This document shows positions 21,201 to 30,046 of a stretch of 37,156 nt of DNA, piece by piece. The number at the start of each line of letters is the position of its first letter. Within the stretch, counting starts at the first letter, position 1. A model generated the notes under the pieces. That model saw only the letters and a program-made list of their open reading frames with translations. It was not told the origin of the DNA and searched no databases. A program made the translations under genes and the position numbers. This DNA is from Enterorhabdus sp. P55. Its GTDB lineage: Bacteria > Actinomycetota > Coriobacteriia > Coriobacteriales > Eggerthellaceae. The DNA lies in NCBI RefSeq assembly GCF_009911695.1, contig NZ_QWKK01000014.1, forward strand, positions 1 to 37,156. The letters run 5' to 3'.

Positions 21201-21917
21201 ATGATCTACTACGTCGAAGACGACCCCAACATCCGCGAGCTGACTAGCTACGCGCTGCGCCAAGCGGGCTTCGAGGCCGCGTGCTTTCCCGACGCCGAGG
21301 GCTTCTTCGCCGCCTGCGATGAGCGTCTTCCCGACCTGGTGCTGCTCGACATCATGCTGCCGGGCATCGACGGGCTGGAGATTCTGCGCCGCCTGCGCGC
21401 CGATGAGGCCACCGAGCATGTGCCTGTGATGATGCTCACGGCCAAGGGCGCGGAATACGACAAGGTGAGCGGCTTGGATGCTGGCGCCGACGACTACCTG
21501 GCCAAGCCCTTCGGCATGATGGAGCTCATCTCCCGCGTGAACGCCCTGCTGCGCCGCGCGGCCGCCCCACCTGTGGGGGGAGCGGCGTCTGCCGCGACGG
21601 CTGCCGATGAGCTGCGTGCCGGCACCATCGAGCTGTCGTCCGCGCGTCATGAGGTGCGCGCCGGCGGCAAGCCGGTCGTCCTCACCCTCAAGGAGTTCGA
21701 GCTCTTGCGCGCCCTCATGGAGAACGAGGGGCTCGTGCTCTCGCGTTCCCAGCTGCTCGAGAAGGTGTGGGGCGTCACCTTCGCTGGCGAGACGCGCACG
21801 GTGGACGCCCACGTCAAGACCTTGCGGCAGAAGCTGGCCGCCGCCTGTCCCGGCGCCGAGGAGGCTGTCGGCACCGTGCGCGGCGTGGGCTATCGCTTCC
21901 GAGGCGCGGGCGCATGA
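21201..21917 (+). CDS. OmpR/PhoB-family response regulator
   Basis: 238 residues. The receiver domain has acidic residues D7 and D8, the phospho-acceptor D50 (LLDIMLPGIDG), T in MMLTAKG and K in LAKPFG. A linker with Ala/Gly near 118-135 leads to a winged-helix DNA-binding domain ending in VDAHVKTLRQKL and VRGVGYRF. It is a transcription factor activated by the histidine kinase encoded next, whose ATG overlaps this stop as ATGA. The ligand and regulon cannot be read here. The start at ATG 21201 is supported by CCGGAGG. Upstream in-frame reading covers the end of the MscS gene and is excluded. Confidence 0.93.
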   Translation: MIYYVEDDPNIRELTSYALRQAGFEAACFPDAEGFFAACDERLPDLVLLDIMLPGIDGLEILRRLRADEATEHVPVMMLTAKGAEYDKVSGLDAGADDYLAKPFGMMELISRVNALLRRAAAPPVGGAASAATAADELRAGTIELSSARHEVRAGGKPVVLTLKEFELLRALMENEGLVLSRSQLLEKVWGVTFAGETRTVDAHVKTLRQKLAAACPGAEEAVGTVRGVGYRFRGAGA

Positions 21918-23089
21918 GCATCCGCCACCTGCTCGACCGCCGCGCCGCCCGTTCGACGCGCAGCCTCTCGGGCACCATATTCCGCGGCCTGCTCCTCTTC
22001 GTCGTCGGCGTGACCGCCGCCTTCGCCCTGGTGCTGGCCGGTCTCTACTACCTGTCACCCGAGCGCGCTCCCGAAGATCAGATGGTCGCCTTCCTCGGCA
22101 GCCTGATGGCGCCCGTGGCCGTGGCCCTGCTGGCGGCGGCCCTGCTGGCGCTGCTGCTCTCGCGCCTCATCACGCGGCGCATCATGCGCCCGCTCGACGC
22201 CATGGACCTGGCCGAGCCGCTCCATAACGAACACTATGCCGAGATGGCGCCCCTGCTGGAGCGCATCGACTCGCAGCAGCGCACCCTGCGCGCGCAGAAC
22301 CGCGAGCTGGCGCGCGCCGAGAGCCTGCGCCGCGATTTCTCGGCCAACGTCTCGCACGAGATGAAGACCCCGCTCCAGGTGATAGCCGGCTACGCCGAGC
22401 TCATGGAGAACGGCCTGGTGCCGCCCGAGGACGTGGCGCGCTTCGCCGGCGTCATCCACAGCGAGTCCCAGGCTATGCGCGCCCTCATCGATGACGTGCT
22501 GACGCTCTCGCGCCTGGACGAGGTGGGTGCCGGCGCCGAGGACGCCGTGCCCGTCGAGCTGCGCGGAACGGCTGAGCGCGCCATCGGGCGCCTGCAGGCA
22601 CTCGCCAGGCACGTCGGCGTGGAGGTGACGCTAGCGGGGGAGGCGTGCTGGACGCGCGGCAGCGAGACGCTGCTTGAGCAGATGGTCTACAACCTGGTGG
22701 AGAACGGCATCCGCTACAACGAGCCGGGCGGCAGCGTGACGGTGACGGTGGGGCGGGAGTTCGCTCCGATCGCCCCCGGCAGCGACGACGATGCGACGGC
22801 GCCCCTGCCCGCTGCGGCCACCCTGGCCGCCCAGGCCGTCATCCGCGTGCGCGACACGGGGCCGGGCATCCCCCCGGAGAAGCGCGAGAAGGTGTTCGAG
22901 CGCTTCTACCGCCTGGAGAAGAGCCGCTCGAAGGAGACGGGCGGCACGGGGCTGGGGCTGGCCATCGTGAAGCACGCCGCGCTCCAGCACGGCGGCTCGG
23001 TGGAGGTGCGCGACGCGTCAGGGCACGGTGCCGAGTTCGTGGTGCGCCTGCCGCTTGTCACGCCGCCAGCAGACAGCCTGCGATCATAA
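21914..23089 (+). CDS. Membrane sensor histidine kinase
   Basis: 391 residues. Two transmembrane helices (about 22-48 and 60-85) enclose a very short extracytoplasmic loop of roughly 20 residues (YYLSPERAPEDQM), so sensing is probably within the membrane or by a partner. A HAMP-like linker follows. The H-box FSANVSHEMKTPL has the phosphorylated His148. The ATPase domain has N-box NLVENGIRYN, G1 DTGPGIP, F-box FERFYRLEKSRSKE and G2 GGTGLGLAIVKH. The architecture resembles PhoR-type kinases. It is translationally coupled to the response regulator through an ATGA overlap. Confidence 0.93.
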   Translation: MSIRHLLDRRAARSTRSLSGTIFRGLLLFVVGVTAAFALVLAGLYYLSPERAPEDQMVAFLGSLMAPVAVALLAAALLALLLSRLITRRIMRPLDAMDLAEPLHNEHYAEMAPLLERIDSQQRTLRAQNRELARAESLRRDFSANVSHEMKTPLQVIAGYAELMENGLVPPEDVARFAGVIHSESQAMRALIDDVLTLSRLDEVGAGAEDAVPVELRGTAERAIGRLQALARHVGVEVTLAGEACWTRGSETLLEQMVYNLVENGIRYNEPGGSVTVTVGREFAPIAPGSDDDATAPLPAAATLAAQAVIRVRDTGPGIPPEKREKVFERFYRLEKSRSKETGGTGLGLAIVKHAALQHGGSVEVRDASGHGAEFVVRLPLVTPPADSLRS

Positions 23090-23091
23090 CG

Positions 23092-23128
23092 CGAGAAACC
23101 CCGGGCCAGGCGGCCGCGGGGTTTCTCG
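23092..23128 (+). terminator. Terminator-like hairpin after the histidine kinase
   Basis: CGAGAAACCCCG (23092-23103) and CGGGGTTTCTCG (23117-23128) are perfect complements, beginning three bases after the kinase stop. It is followed by an A-run rather than a T-run. Confidence 0.55.
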
Positions 23129-23450
23129 AAAAAGCCCTGTCCCTCGTCAGAAGGATGAACCCACCTCTAAAAGGTGGGTGCTCGCAGCTGGCTTCCTGGC
23201 TTTCGTGTCAACGGACGCGAATCTCCATTCCACCCGCTATCTTGAGCTCCCTCGTGCTAAAACGTCGGTCCATCGCGAATGTGACGGGAACAGGACCTGG
23301 GCCTAGTATAGGCCAACTCGCCTTGAGGAAAAGACTTGACAAGGAATGTAAGCATATTGTTCGGAAGGGACGGGTGCGCGGCGTCCGGCAGTGGCGCGCA
23401 GTGGCTGGGCATCGCCGGACGCCGCGCGCGTGGAGAGGGGTGCGGGGCCT

Positions 23451-23485
23451 GAAAGAAAAGGAGGCCCGCTCTTCGCGGGCCTCCT
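23451..23485 (-). terminator. Intrinsic terminator of the pknB operon
   Basis: Read on the minus strand, AGGAGGCCCGC pairs with GCGGGCCTCCT (23485-23475 with 23469-23459) around a five-base loop and is followed by TTTTCTTTC. It starts two bases beyond the pknB stop codon. Confidence 0.9.
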
Positions 23486-23486
23486 G

Positions 23487-25433
23487 CTAGTTCGCTGCTG
23501 CGGTCTGGGGGGTGGTGCCGTTGGCGCTGCCCCCGTTGGAGCCGCCTCCCTGGTTGCCCGAGCTTCCGCCCTGGCTGCCGTTGTTGCCGTCACCGGTGCT
23601 GGTGCCGCCGCTGTCGCCGCCAGAGGGCTTGTCGCTCGGCGTGGTGCCTCCCTGGTTGCCGCCCGGGGTGTCGGGCTTGGGCTCTGGCTCCGGCTCCGGG
23701 TCGGGCTTGGGCTCAGGCCCCTTGCTGACGGTGATGGTCACCTCGGTGCCCGGCTTGGCCGGCCCGGTGACGCTCTGGCTGATGACGTTGCCGGAGGCAA
23801 CCGACGAGCTGTGCTCCTCAGCGGTCTTCACCTTGAAGCCGGCGTTGGACAGCGTATTGGTGGCCTCGGACTTCGACTTGCCCACCACGCCGGGGACGTT
23901 GACGTTCTCCTCGCCCAGCGACAGCACGTAGGTGACGGTGGAGCCCTTGGGCACCTTGGTGCCGTAGGTCGGGTTCTGGCTGACGATGTGATCCTTCTCC
24001 ACCTCGTCGGAGTAGGCGGCCGGGTCGGCCGAGAGCTTGAGGCCGTACTCGTCGGCGTACTTCTGCGCCTCGGAGGCGGTCATGTCGTAGAAGTTGGGCA
24101 CGGTCACCTGCTCCACGCCGGAGGACACGGTGACGTTCACCTTGGTGCCCTCGGGCTTCTTCTCGCCGTTGCCCGGGGTCTGCTTGATGATGGCGCCCTC
24201 GGCCACCTTGTCGTCGGGGGCGTAGTCCACCGTGCCTATCGCGAAGCCGTCGGCCTCGAGCAGGGTCGTGGCCTCCTCCACGGTCTTGCCCACTACGTTC
24301 GGCACGGGCTTGTCATCCGATCCGCCGCCGCCCATCAAGGCGAACGCGACGAATCCCACGAGGGCGAGCGCGGCCACGACGGCCACGGCGATGACCGCGT
24401 TGCGCTTGGACTTGGGCGGCTCCTCCACGCGGTAGCTCTTGCCGGAGAGGCCGGGGTTGGTCACGGGCGCCACGCCGCCCACGCCAGGCATGGCCTGGGT
24501 GGCGTCCATCGGCGGCATCGGCGGCACCGCGGGCGGCACCGTGCCGATGACGCGGGTGCTGGCGCTCGTGAAGTCGGACGCGCCGCCCAGGTTGACGGGG
24601 CGGCCGGCCAGGTAGTCGTTGAGGGCCAGGCGCATGTCGTTGGCCGTGGCGAAGCGGTCGGCCGGGGACTTGGCCATGGCGCAGAGGATGATGTCCTCAA
24701 GCGCGGGGTCGATGTTGGGGTTGATGGCGCTGGGCGGCAGCGGCTCGTCCTGCACCTGCATCATCGCCACGCTCACGGCGTCGGGACCGTCGAAGGGGAG
24801 CTTTCCGGTGGTGGCCTCGTACATGACCACGCCGAGCGAGTAGATGTCGCTTGCGGCCGTCAGCTCCTTGCCCTGCGCCTGCTCGGGCGAGATGTAGTGG
24901 GCCGTGCCCAGCACCGCGGAGGTCTTCTGCTTCACGGAGTTCTTCGCACGCGCGATGCCGAAATCCATCACCTTCACGTTGCCGTCGGGCTGGACCATGA
25001 TGTTCTGCGGCTTGATGTCGCGGTGGATGATGTCCTGGTTGTGGGCCACGGTGAGGGCCTGGCACACCTGGGAGCCGATCTCGGCCACCTTGCGCTGGTT
25101 GATGGCGCCGCGCTGGTTGATGGCGGTCTTGAGGTCAGACCCGCGAACGAACTCCATGACGATGAAGTAGGTGCCCTCGTCCTGGCCCCAGTCGTAGACG
25201 TTGACGATGTAGGGGCTCTGGAGGTTGGCGGCTGCGGCGGCCTCCTGGCGGAACCGGCGCGTGAACTCGGCGTCGGCCGCGTACTGGGGCAGCATCACCT
25301 TGACGGCCACCACGCGGCCCAGGACGTTGTCCTGCGCCTGGTAGACCTCGGCCATGCCTCCGATGCCGATGCGATCACGCACCTCATAGCGGCCGCTGAG
25401 GGTGCGTCCCGTCATAGAATCCTGTCCGGTCAC
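23487..25433 (-). CDS. pknB: PASTA-domain Ser/Thr protein kinase
   Basis: 648 residues. The N-terminal Hanks-type kinase domain has the glycine loop IGIGGMAEVY, K45 in AVKVM, HRDIKPQN with D139, and DFG at 157-159. An activation loop with SAVLGTAHYISPEQ follows. After a proline-rich linker there is one transmembrane helix (AVIAVAVVAALALVGFVAFA). Three extracellular PASTA repeats (PNVVGKTVEEA, PNFYDMTASEA, PGVVGKSKSEA) bind muropeptides or lipid II in this family. The tail of about 70 residues is Pro/Gly/Ser-rich. PknB-type kinases coordinate cell growth and division by phosphorylating FHA and wall-synthesis proteins, several of which are encoded upstream. The GTG start at 25433 has AAAGGAG eight bases before it; ATG 25415 is an alternative. 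Confidence 0.95.
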   Translation of the reverse strand: MTGQDSMTGRTLSGRYEVRDRIGIGGMAEVYQAQDNVLGRVVAVKVMLPQYAADAEFTRRFRQEAAAAANLQSPYIVNVYDWGQDEGTYFIVMEFVRGSDLKTAINQRGAINQRKVAEIGSQVCQALTVAHNQDIIHRDIKPQNIMVQPDGNVKVMDFGIARAKNSVKQKTSAVLGTAHYISPEQAQGKELTAASDIYSLGVVMYEATTGKLPFDGPDAVSVAMMQVQDEPLPPSAINPNIDPALEDIILCAMAKSPADRFATANDMRLALNDYLAGRPVNLGGASDFTSASTRVIGTVPPAVPPMPPMDATQAMPGVGGVAPVTNPGLSGKSYRVEEPPKSKRNAVIAVAVVAALALVGFVAFALMGGGGSDDKPVPNVVGKTVEEATTLLEADGFAIGTVDYAPDDKVAEGAIIKQTPGNGEKKPEGTKVNVTVSSGVEQVTVPNFYDMTASEAQKYADEYGLKLSADPAAYSDEVEKDHIVSQNPTYGTKVPKGSTVTYVLSLGEENVNVPGVVGKSKSEATNTLSNAGFKVKTAEEHSSSVASGNVISQSVTGPAKPGTEVTITVSKGPEPKPDPEPEPEPKPDTPGGNQGGTTPSDKPSGGDSGGTSTGDGNNGSQGGSSGNQGGGSNGGSANGTTPQTAAAN

Positions 25434-25504
25434 CTTGGAAACTCCTTTTACTCACACATGTGCTGCGTCTTTGGTCTGTTTATGCGGAAAGGCAAGCATA
25501 CTTC

Positions 25505-25510
25505 ATTGTA
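25505..25510 (-). promoter_or_regulatory. Candidate internal -10 box upstream of pknB
   Basis: TACAAT on the minus strand, in the context TTTAGTACAATGAAG, about 72 bases before the pknB GTG. No good -35 accompanies it. It could give pknB some expression separate from the rest of the operon. Confidence 0.3.
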
Positions 25511-25589
25511 CTAAACGCCCTGCGTCCTTCCGCCCTTTTTTGGAAAAGTCGTAACTTCGCCATGGCTCCTATCCGCCTTTGATGCTGCA

Positions 25590-28364
25590 TCAGGCCAGGC
25601 CCTGCACCTGGAGGGCCGTCTTGAGGACGCCCTGGGCCTTGGCCGCGCCCTCGCCCGAGTCGCCCTTCTCGATGACGATGGCTACCACCACGCGCGGGTT
25701 GTCTGCCGGCGCCATGCCGACGAACCAGCTGTTGGAGGTGCCGTCGCCGCGCTCGGCGGTGCCCGTCTTGCCAGCCACGTCCACGCCGCTGATGCGAGCA
25801 GCCGTGCCAGTGCCGTCCGTCACCACGCCGCGCAGCACCGCGAGCGTGCGGTCGGCCGTGGCCTTGCTGATGGCCTGCGCCAGCTTGGACGGCTGGGCCG
25901 TGAAGCTGCGCTTGCCGCTGGCGTTGTAGATGCCGTCCACCAGGTAGGGCTGCATGATGGTGCCCTCGTTGGCGATGGCGCAGCCGGCCAGCGCCATCTC
26001 GAGCACGGTGGCCTGGGGGCCTGCCGGGCTCTCGTGCTCGCCGACGGGCTCGCCGCAGGCGGCCCATGCCGTCTCCCACTCGGTCATCTCCGAGGGCTTG
26101 GGCATGAGCGACTTGCTGAGCGGCAGGTCGAACGGCACGTCCTGGTTGAACTCGAACTTCTCGGCGCTCGATACCAGGCGCTCGGGGCCTATCTCCACGC
26201 CGATCTGGCCGAATGCCGTGTTGGCGGATACCTCGGTGGCGCGCGCCAGGGTCACGCGCCCGTAGTCCACGTCCTTCGCGTTGGTCACCGGCGCGTTGCC
26301 GATGTCCATTGTGCCGGGGGCGTCGAGCATCGTGTCCTCGGTGGCCACGCCGGTTTCGAGCGCGGTGGCCAGGGTGACCATCTTGAACGTGGAGCCCGGC
26401 GCGTAGAGCGCCTGGGTGGCGCGGTTGTAGAGCACCGACGAGTCGGTCGATCCCGCCGAGCCGCCCGCGGCCGCGCCGGCGATGATGGCCTCCACGTCGG
26501 CGGCGTCGTAGGTGGGGGAGGAGGCGAGGGCCAGCACGGCGCCGGTCTCCGGGTCGATGGCCACGCACGCGCCCACCTCGCCGACGAGCGCGTCCTGCGC
26601 CGCCTGCTGGATCTTCGAGTTGACGGTGAGCGTCACGTCGTTGCCGGGCGCGTTGACGCCGGCCAGTGAGTTGAGCGCATCGGCCCAGGTGGCAAAGCTC
26701 TCCTGGCCCTTGAGGGCGGTGTTGCAGGCAGCCTCGATGCCGCTCGTCCCGTACTTCTCCGACGCGTAGCCCACGATGTGCGCCGCCAGCTCGCCAGCGG
26801 GGTAGACGCGCTCGTAGGAGCCGTTCTCGTTCTGGACGCTCTGGGCGAGTACCACGCCGTCGTAGGTGGATATGGTGCCGCGCTCGGTCTTGGCCTCGCG
26901 AGCCATGGTGTGGCCGTTGCCGGGCAGGTTCTGGTAGTAGTCTGCCTGGATGACCATGATGTAGGTGAGGTTGGCTACCAGCACGGCGAACAGCGCCGAG
27001 AAGATGATCATGGTGCCCGTCAGCCGCTTGCCCAGGGCCACGCGGCCCAGCACGCTGTTGGCGGAGAGCGCGGTGGTGGCCTGCTTGACCTCCTCGCCCA
27101 CGCCGGTGCCCTCGTCGCCGCAGCGCAGAAGGCAGCCCACGATGGCGAAGCTGGCGATGAGCGAGCTGCCGCCCTGGCTGATGAAGGGGAGCGTGATGCC
27201 CGTCAGCGGGATGACCCGCGTGACGCCGCCCACGATGATGAAGGCCTGGAGCACGATGATGGAGGTGAGGCCCACCGCGATGAAGGAGCTCACGTCGGAC
27301 TTGGCCCGCGCTGCCGTCACCATGCCGCGGATGGCGAAGCACAGGTAGAGCAGCAGCACGCCGGCCGCGCCGAGCAGCCCCACCTCCTCGGCGATGACGG
27401 GGAAGATGAAGTCGCTCTCGGCCACGGGAATCACGCTCGCGCCCATGCCGCGGCCGATGCCGGTGCCGAACAGGTCGCCGTCGGCCATGGAGTAGAGGGA
27501 CTGCACCAGCTGCAGGCCCTTGTTCTGGGCGTCGGCGAAGGGGTCGAGCCAGATGCTCACGCGCGTCTGGACATGCCCCATCATGAAGTAGAGCGCCACG
27601 GCCGCCACGGCCGCCATGCCCAGCGAAACCACCAGGTAGAACTTCTTGCCCGTGGCCACGTAGAGCATGACCACGAACACGGCGAACAGCACGAGCGCCA
27701 GGCCGAGGTCCTTCTCGAGCACCACCACGAGAAACGCGAGCGCCCACATGACGATGAGCGGCAGCAGGGTGGACAGCGACGGCAGGCGGAAGGGCCCCAC
27801 GTCCCAGGTGAACACCGAGAGCATCTCGCGGTTGGCGGCCAGGTAGCCGGCCAGGAACACCACGATGAGGATCTTCGCCAGCTCGCCGGGCTGGAAGCTG
27901 AAGCTTCCCACCTTCAGCCACAGCTGGCCGCCGCCCGACTCCGAGCCGATGCCCGGCAGCAGCGGCGAGAGCAGCAGCAGGATGCCCACCGCCATGAGGG
28001 TGTACTTGTAGTTGGCCACCTTGTCGAGGTTGCGGATGAACGCCAGCACGAGCACCATGAGCGCGATGCCCGCGTAGAGCCACATGAGCTGGCGCACGGC
28101 CAGGTCGGGCACGATGCGGGTGACGAACGCGATGCCGATGCCCGACAGCGCGAAGGAGATGGGCAGGATGGCCGGATCGGCTCCGGGCGCGAACCGCCGC
28201 ACGGCCAGGTGCGCGATGACGAAGGCCACGAAGATGCCGAGGGGCACGCCCAGGGTGTTGAAGGTGAGCTCTTGGCCGCCGTTGACCACCATCATGCCGA
28301 ACAGCACGATGACGATGGGCGCGGCGATGCAGAGGAGCAGCAGCTCGAGGTTGCGGCGAGTCAT
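25590..28364 (-). CDS. Fused SEDS glycosyltransferase (FtsW/RodA) and class B penicillin-binding protein
   Basis: 924 residues in one uninterrupted frame. Residues 1 to about 430 are a SEDS polymerase with ten or so helices, including FQPGELAKILIVVFLAGYLA and the EKDLG motif that carries the catalytic acid. About 450-480 is the PBP membrane helix (MIIFSALFAVLVANLTYIMV). The remainder is a PbpA-type transpeptidase with SxxK (Ser658 in GSTFK), SxN (SANTAF) and KTG (AGKTGTAE). The two halves polymerise and cross-link peptidoglycan, jobs usually done by two proteins that form a complex. In mycobacteria rodA and pbpA are adjacent separate genes in this same cluster. The ATG at 28364 is three bases after the phosphatase stop. 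No frameshift is seen at the junction. Confidence 0.93.
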   Translation of the reverse strand: MTRRNLELLLLCIAAPIVIVLFGMMVVNGGQELTFNTLGVPLGIFVAFVIAHLAVRRFAPGADPAILPISFALSGIGIAFVTRIVPDLAVRQLMWLYAGIALMVLVLAFIRNLDKVANYKYTLMAVGILLLLSPLLPGIGSESGGGQLWLKVGSFSFQPGELAKILIVVFLAGYLAANREMLSVFTWDVGPFRLPSLSTLLPLIVMWALAFLVVVLEKDLGLALVLFAVFVVMLYVATGKKFYLVVSLGMAAVAAVALYFMMGHVQTRVSIWLDPFADAQNKGLQLVQSLYSMADGDLFGTGIGRGMGASVIPVAESDFIFPVIAEEVGLLGAAGVLLLYLCFAIRGMVTAARAKSDVSSFIAVGLTSIIVLQAFIIVGGVTRVIPLTGITLPFISQGGSSLIASFAIVGCLLRCGDEGTGVGEEVKQATTALSANSVLGRVALGKRLTGTMIIFSALFAVLVANLTYIMVIQADYYQNLPGNGHTMAREAKTERGTISTYDGVVLAQSVQNENGSYERVYPAGELAAHIVGYASEKYGTSGIEAACNTALKGQESFATWADALNSLAGVNAPGNDVTLTVNSKIQQAAQDALVGEVGACVAIDPETGAVLALASSPTYDAADVEAIIAGAAAGGSAGSTDSSVLYNRATQALYAPGSTFKMVTLATALETGVATEDTMLDAPGTMDIGNAPVTNAKDVDYGRVTLARATEVSANTAFGQIGVEIGPERLVSSAEKFEFNQDVPFDLPLSKSLMPKPSEMTEWETAWAACGEPVGEHESPAGPQATVLEMALAGCAIANEGTIMQPYLVDGIYNASGKRSFTAQPSKLAQAISKATADRTLAVLRGVVTDGTGTAARISGVDVAGKTGTAERGDGTSNSWFVGMAPADNPRVVVAIVIEKGDSGEGAAKAQGVLKTALQVQGLA

Positions 28365-28367
28365 GGC

Positions 28368-29591
28368 CTACGCCCCCTCGCCGGCGGGCGGCGTGGCGGC
28401 CTGGTCAGCCGTCGGGTCGGCGTCGGCCGGGGTGCCGGTGCCGTTCGCGTCCGCAGGGTTCGTCGTGGCGTCAGCGGCGCCGGTGCCGGGTTCCGCGACC
28501 TCGCCGGAGGGGCGGTTGCGCTCCTCGATCTCCTGGCGGTAGTCCTGCACGAGCTCCTGGGCGCCCTCTACGCTGTCGGCTTTGATGCCGTCGGTGCGCA
28601 GGCGGTTGGCCAGGCCCGGCTGTAGGTCGTCCACGGACACGTCGGTGACCTCCACCAGCTTGGAGGTGGACAGGCCGAACACGTCGCCCTGAAGCCCCCG
28701 GTAGACGGCCACCTTGCCGTCGACGTCAGTCAAGTAGGCCGAGTTGGAGGTGAGAAAGTTGAAGATGCCCACGGCGCCGGCCACGATGGCGGCCAGCAGC
28801 AGCACCAGCAGGGCGGCGGTCACCTTGGTCTTGCGGGCCACTTTGCGCCGCCGCGCCTCGGCGAAGCCGGTGACGTCGGCCACCACCACGGTGACGTTGT
28901 CGTAGCCGCCGTGGGCGATGGCCTCGTTCACGAGCAGCGCGGCGCAGCGCTGCGGGTCGGGCGTGCGGGCCATGAGGGACTCGATCTCGTCGTCCTCCAC
29001 CATGCCCGACAGGCCGTCGGAGCACAGGAGCAGGCGGTCGCCCGTCTCCACGTTGATCTCGAAGAGGTCGGGGGTGGTGCGTGGGTCGCTGCCCAGGGCG
29101 CGGGTGATGACCGAGCGCTGGGGGTGGACGCGCGCCTCCTCCGAGGTGATCTTGCCGGCCTCGATGAGGTCGGTCATGAGGGAGTGGTCGCGGGTGAGCT
29201 GCTGGAGGCGGCCCTTGTGCAGCAGGTAGGCGCGCGAGTCTCCCACCTGGGCGATGACCAGGCGCTCGTTCTCGAGCATGGCTGCGGTGCAGGTGGTTCC
29301 CATGCCCTCGCGCCCCACGCCCTCGCGGGCGGCGCGGACGATGGCCAGGTTGGCTTCCTCCACGGCGCGGCCCAGGGCCTCGGCGTCGGGGTGGCGCGGG
29401 GCGCGCTCGGCGATGACGTCCACCGCTATCTCGGAGGCCACCTCGCCGGCGGCATGGCCGCCCATGCCGTCGCACACCACGTACAGCGGCGGCGCCACGA
29501 CGAGCGAGTCCTCGTTGTGCTCGCGCACGCAGCCGACGTCGGTGCGGCTGCCGAAGGTGGAGCTCGCCTTCTTGAAGCTGCGGGCCGCCAT
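28368..29591 (-). CDS. pstP: PP2C-family protein phosphatase (PstP-like)
   Basis: 407 residues. The metal-dependent PP2C domain (1-245) shows REHNEDS, CDGMGGHAAGE with D41, GDSRAYLL, CSDGLS and GGYDNVTVVV, so the metal-binding aspartates are present. A juxtamembrane basic stretch (RRRKVARKTK) and one transmembrane helix follow. A small extracytoplasmic domain and an Ala/Thr/Pro-rich tail complete the protein. PstP-type phosphatases reverse PknB phosphorylation. The start overlaps the fhaB stop by one base (TAATG), and the SEDS-PBP gene begins three bases after its stop, so these genes are tightly coupled. Confidence 0.92.
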   Translation of the reverse strand: MAARSFKKASSTFGSRTDVGCVREHNEDSLVVAPPLYVVCDGMGGHAAGEVASEIAVDVIAERAPRHPDAEALGRAVEEANLAIVRAAREGVGREGMGTTCTAAMLENERLVIAQVGDSRAYLLHKGRLQQLTRDHSLMTDLIEAGKITSEEARVHPQRSVITRALGSDPRTTPDLFEINVETGDRLLLCSDGLSGMVEDDEIESLMARTPDPQRCAALLVNEAIAHGGYDNVTVVVADVTGFAEARRRKVARKTKVTAALLVLLLAAIVAGAVGIFNFLTSNSAYLTDVDGKVAVYRGLQGDVFGLSTSKLVEVTDVSVDDLQPGLANRLRTDGIKADSVEGAQELVQDYRQEIEERNRPSGEVAEPGTGAADATTNPADANGTGTPADADPTADQAATPPAGEGA

Positions 29592-30004
29592 TACAGGTAC
29601 CTCACGCGGATGGCCACATCGCCGATGGTCACCACGTCTTTGTTGCGCAGGGCCGCGGGCTCGGCGACGAGGCGCCCGTTGACGTAGGTGCCGTTGGTGG
29701 AGCCGAGGTCCTCGACGAAGAGGTTCTGCCCCATCAGCTGGAAGCGCGCGTGGCGGCCGGACACGAACCCGGCGCCTATCACGATGTCAGCCCCTGGCGA
29801 GCGTCCCACGATGACAGGGCCGCGCACGGCGATGGACACGCCGCGCAGCTCCTTGGGCCCCTTCTCGACGGAGAGGTTCCAGGTGTGCTCCTTCTTGCGC
29901 TGGCCGCGCACCAGGCCGATGCCCGTGCGCATGATGGCGAACAAGAAGAGGTAGAGCAGCGCGACGAAGAGCAGGCGCGCTATGAGCAGAACGACGTCGA
30001 TCAC
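29591..30004 (-). CDS. fhaB: Membrane-linked FHA-domain protein (FhaB-like)
   Basis: 137 residues. One N-terminal transmembrane helix (VVLLIARLLFVALLYLFLFA) and a basic linker precede a C-terminal FHA domain. The FHA motifs GRSPGADIVI, SGRHARF and LGSTNGTYVNG are all present; they bind phosphothreonine. FhaB/FipA proteins in Actinobacteria link the PknB kinase to division and wall-synthesis partners. The start is GTG at 30004, preceded by AAAGGAAAA. It is 42 bases downstream of fhaA and overlaps the phosphatase gene. The gene name is given from size, topology and cluster order. Confidence 0.88.
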   Translation of the reverse strand: MIDVVLLIARLLFVALLYLFLFAIMRTGIGLVRGQRKKEHTWNLSVEKGPKELRGVSIAVRGPVIVGRSPGADIVIGAGFVSGRHARFQLMGQNLFVEDLGSTNGTYVNGRLVAEPAALRNKDVVTIGDVAIRVRYL

Positions 30005-30046
30005 GGGATTTTCCTTTTCGCGGTGCTTCCGGCTTTCTCCAGGCGC

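Larger units (their letters stand above)
23090..23486. other. Intergenic region between convergent operons
   Basis: No gene is seen. It holds several stems: 23092-23128 (12-bp arms), CCCACCT/AGGTGGG (23160-23178), GGCCTA/TAGGCC (about 23298-23312), a 14-bp perfect stem (23376-23389 with 23414-23427) and the pknB terminator. A TTGACA occurs at 23336-23341, but no -10 lies at a suitable distance. Confidence 0.55.

Noticed and set aside
23130-23450. SRP RNA or other housekeeping RNA in the convergent gap
   Set aside because: GTTCGGAAGGGACGG is only vaguely like the SRP loop; the conserved GGUCAGG and GGAAGCAG features are absent.
26778-28625. Plus-strand open frame of 615 codons opposite the SEDS-PBP fusion
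   Set aside because: The product is His/Glu/Arg-rich without domains, whereas the minus strand carries all SEDS and PBP motifs.
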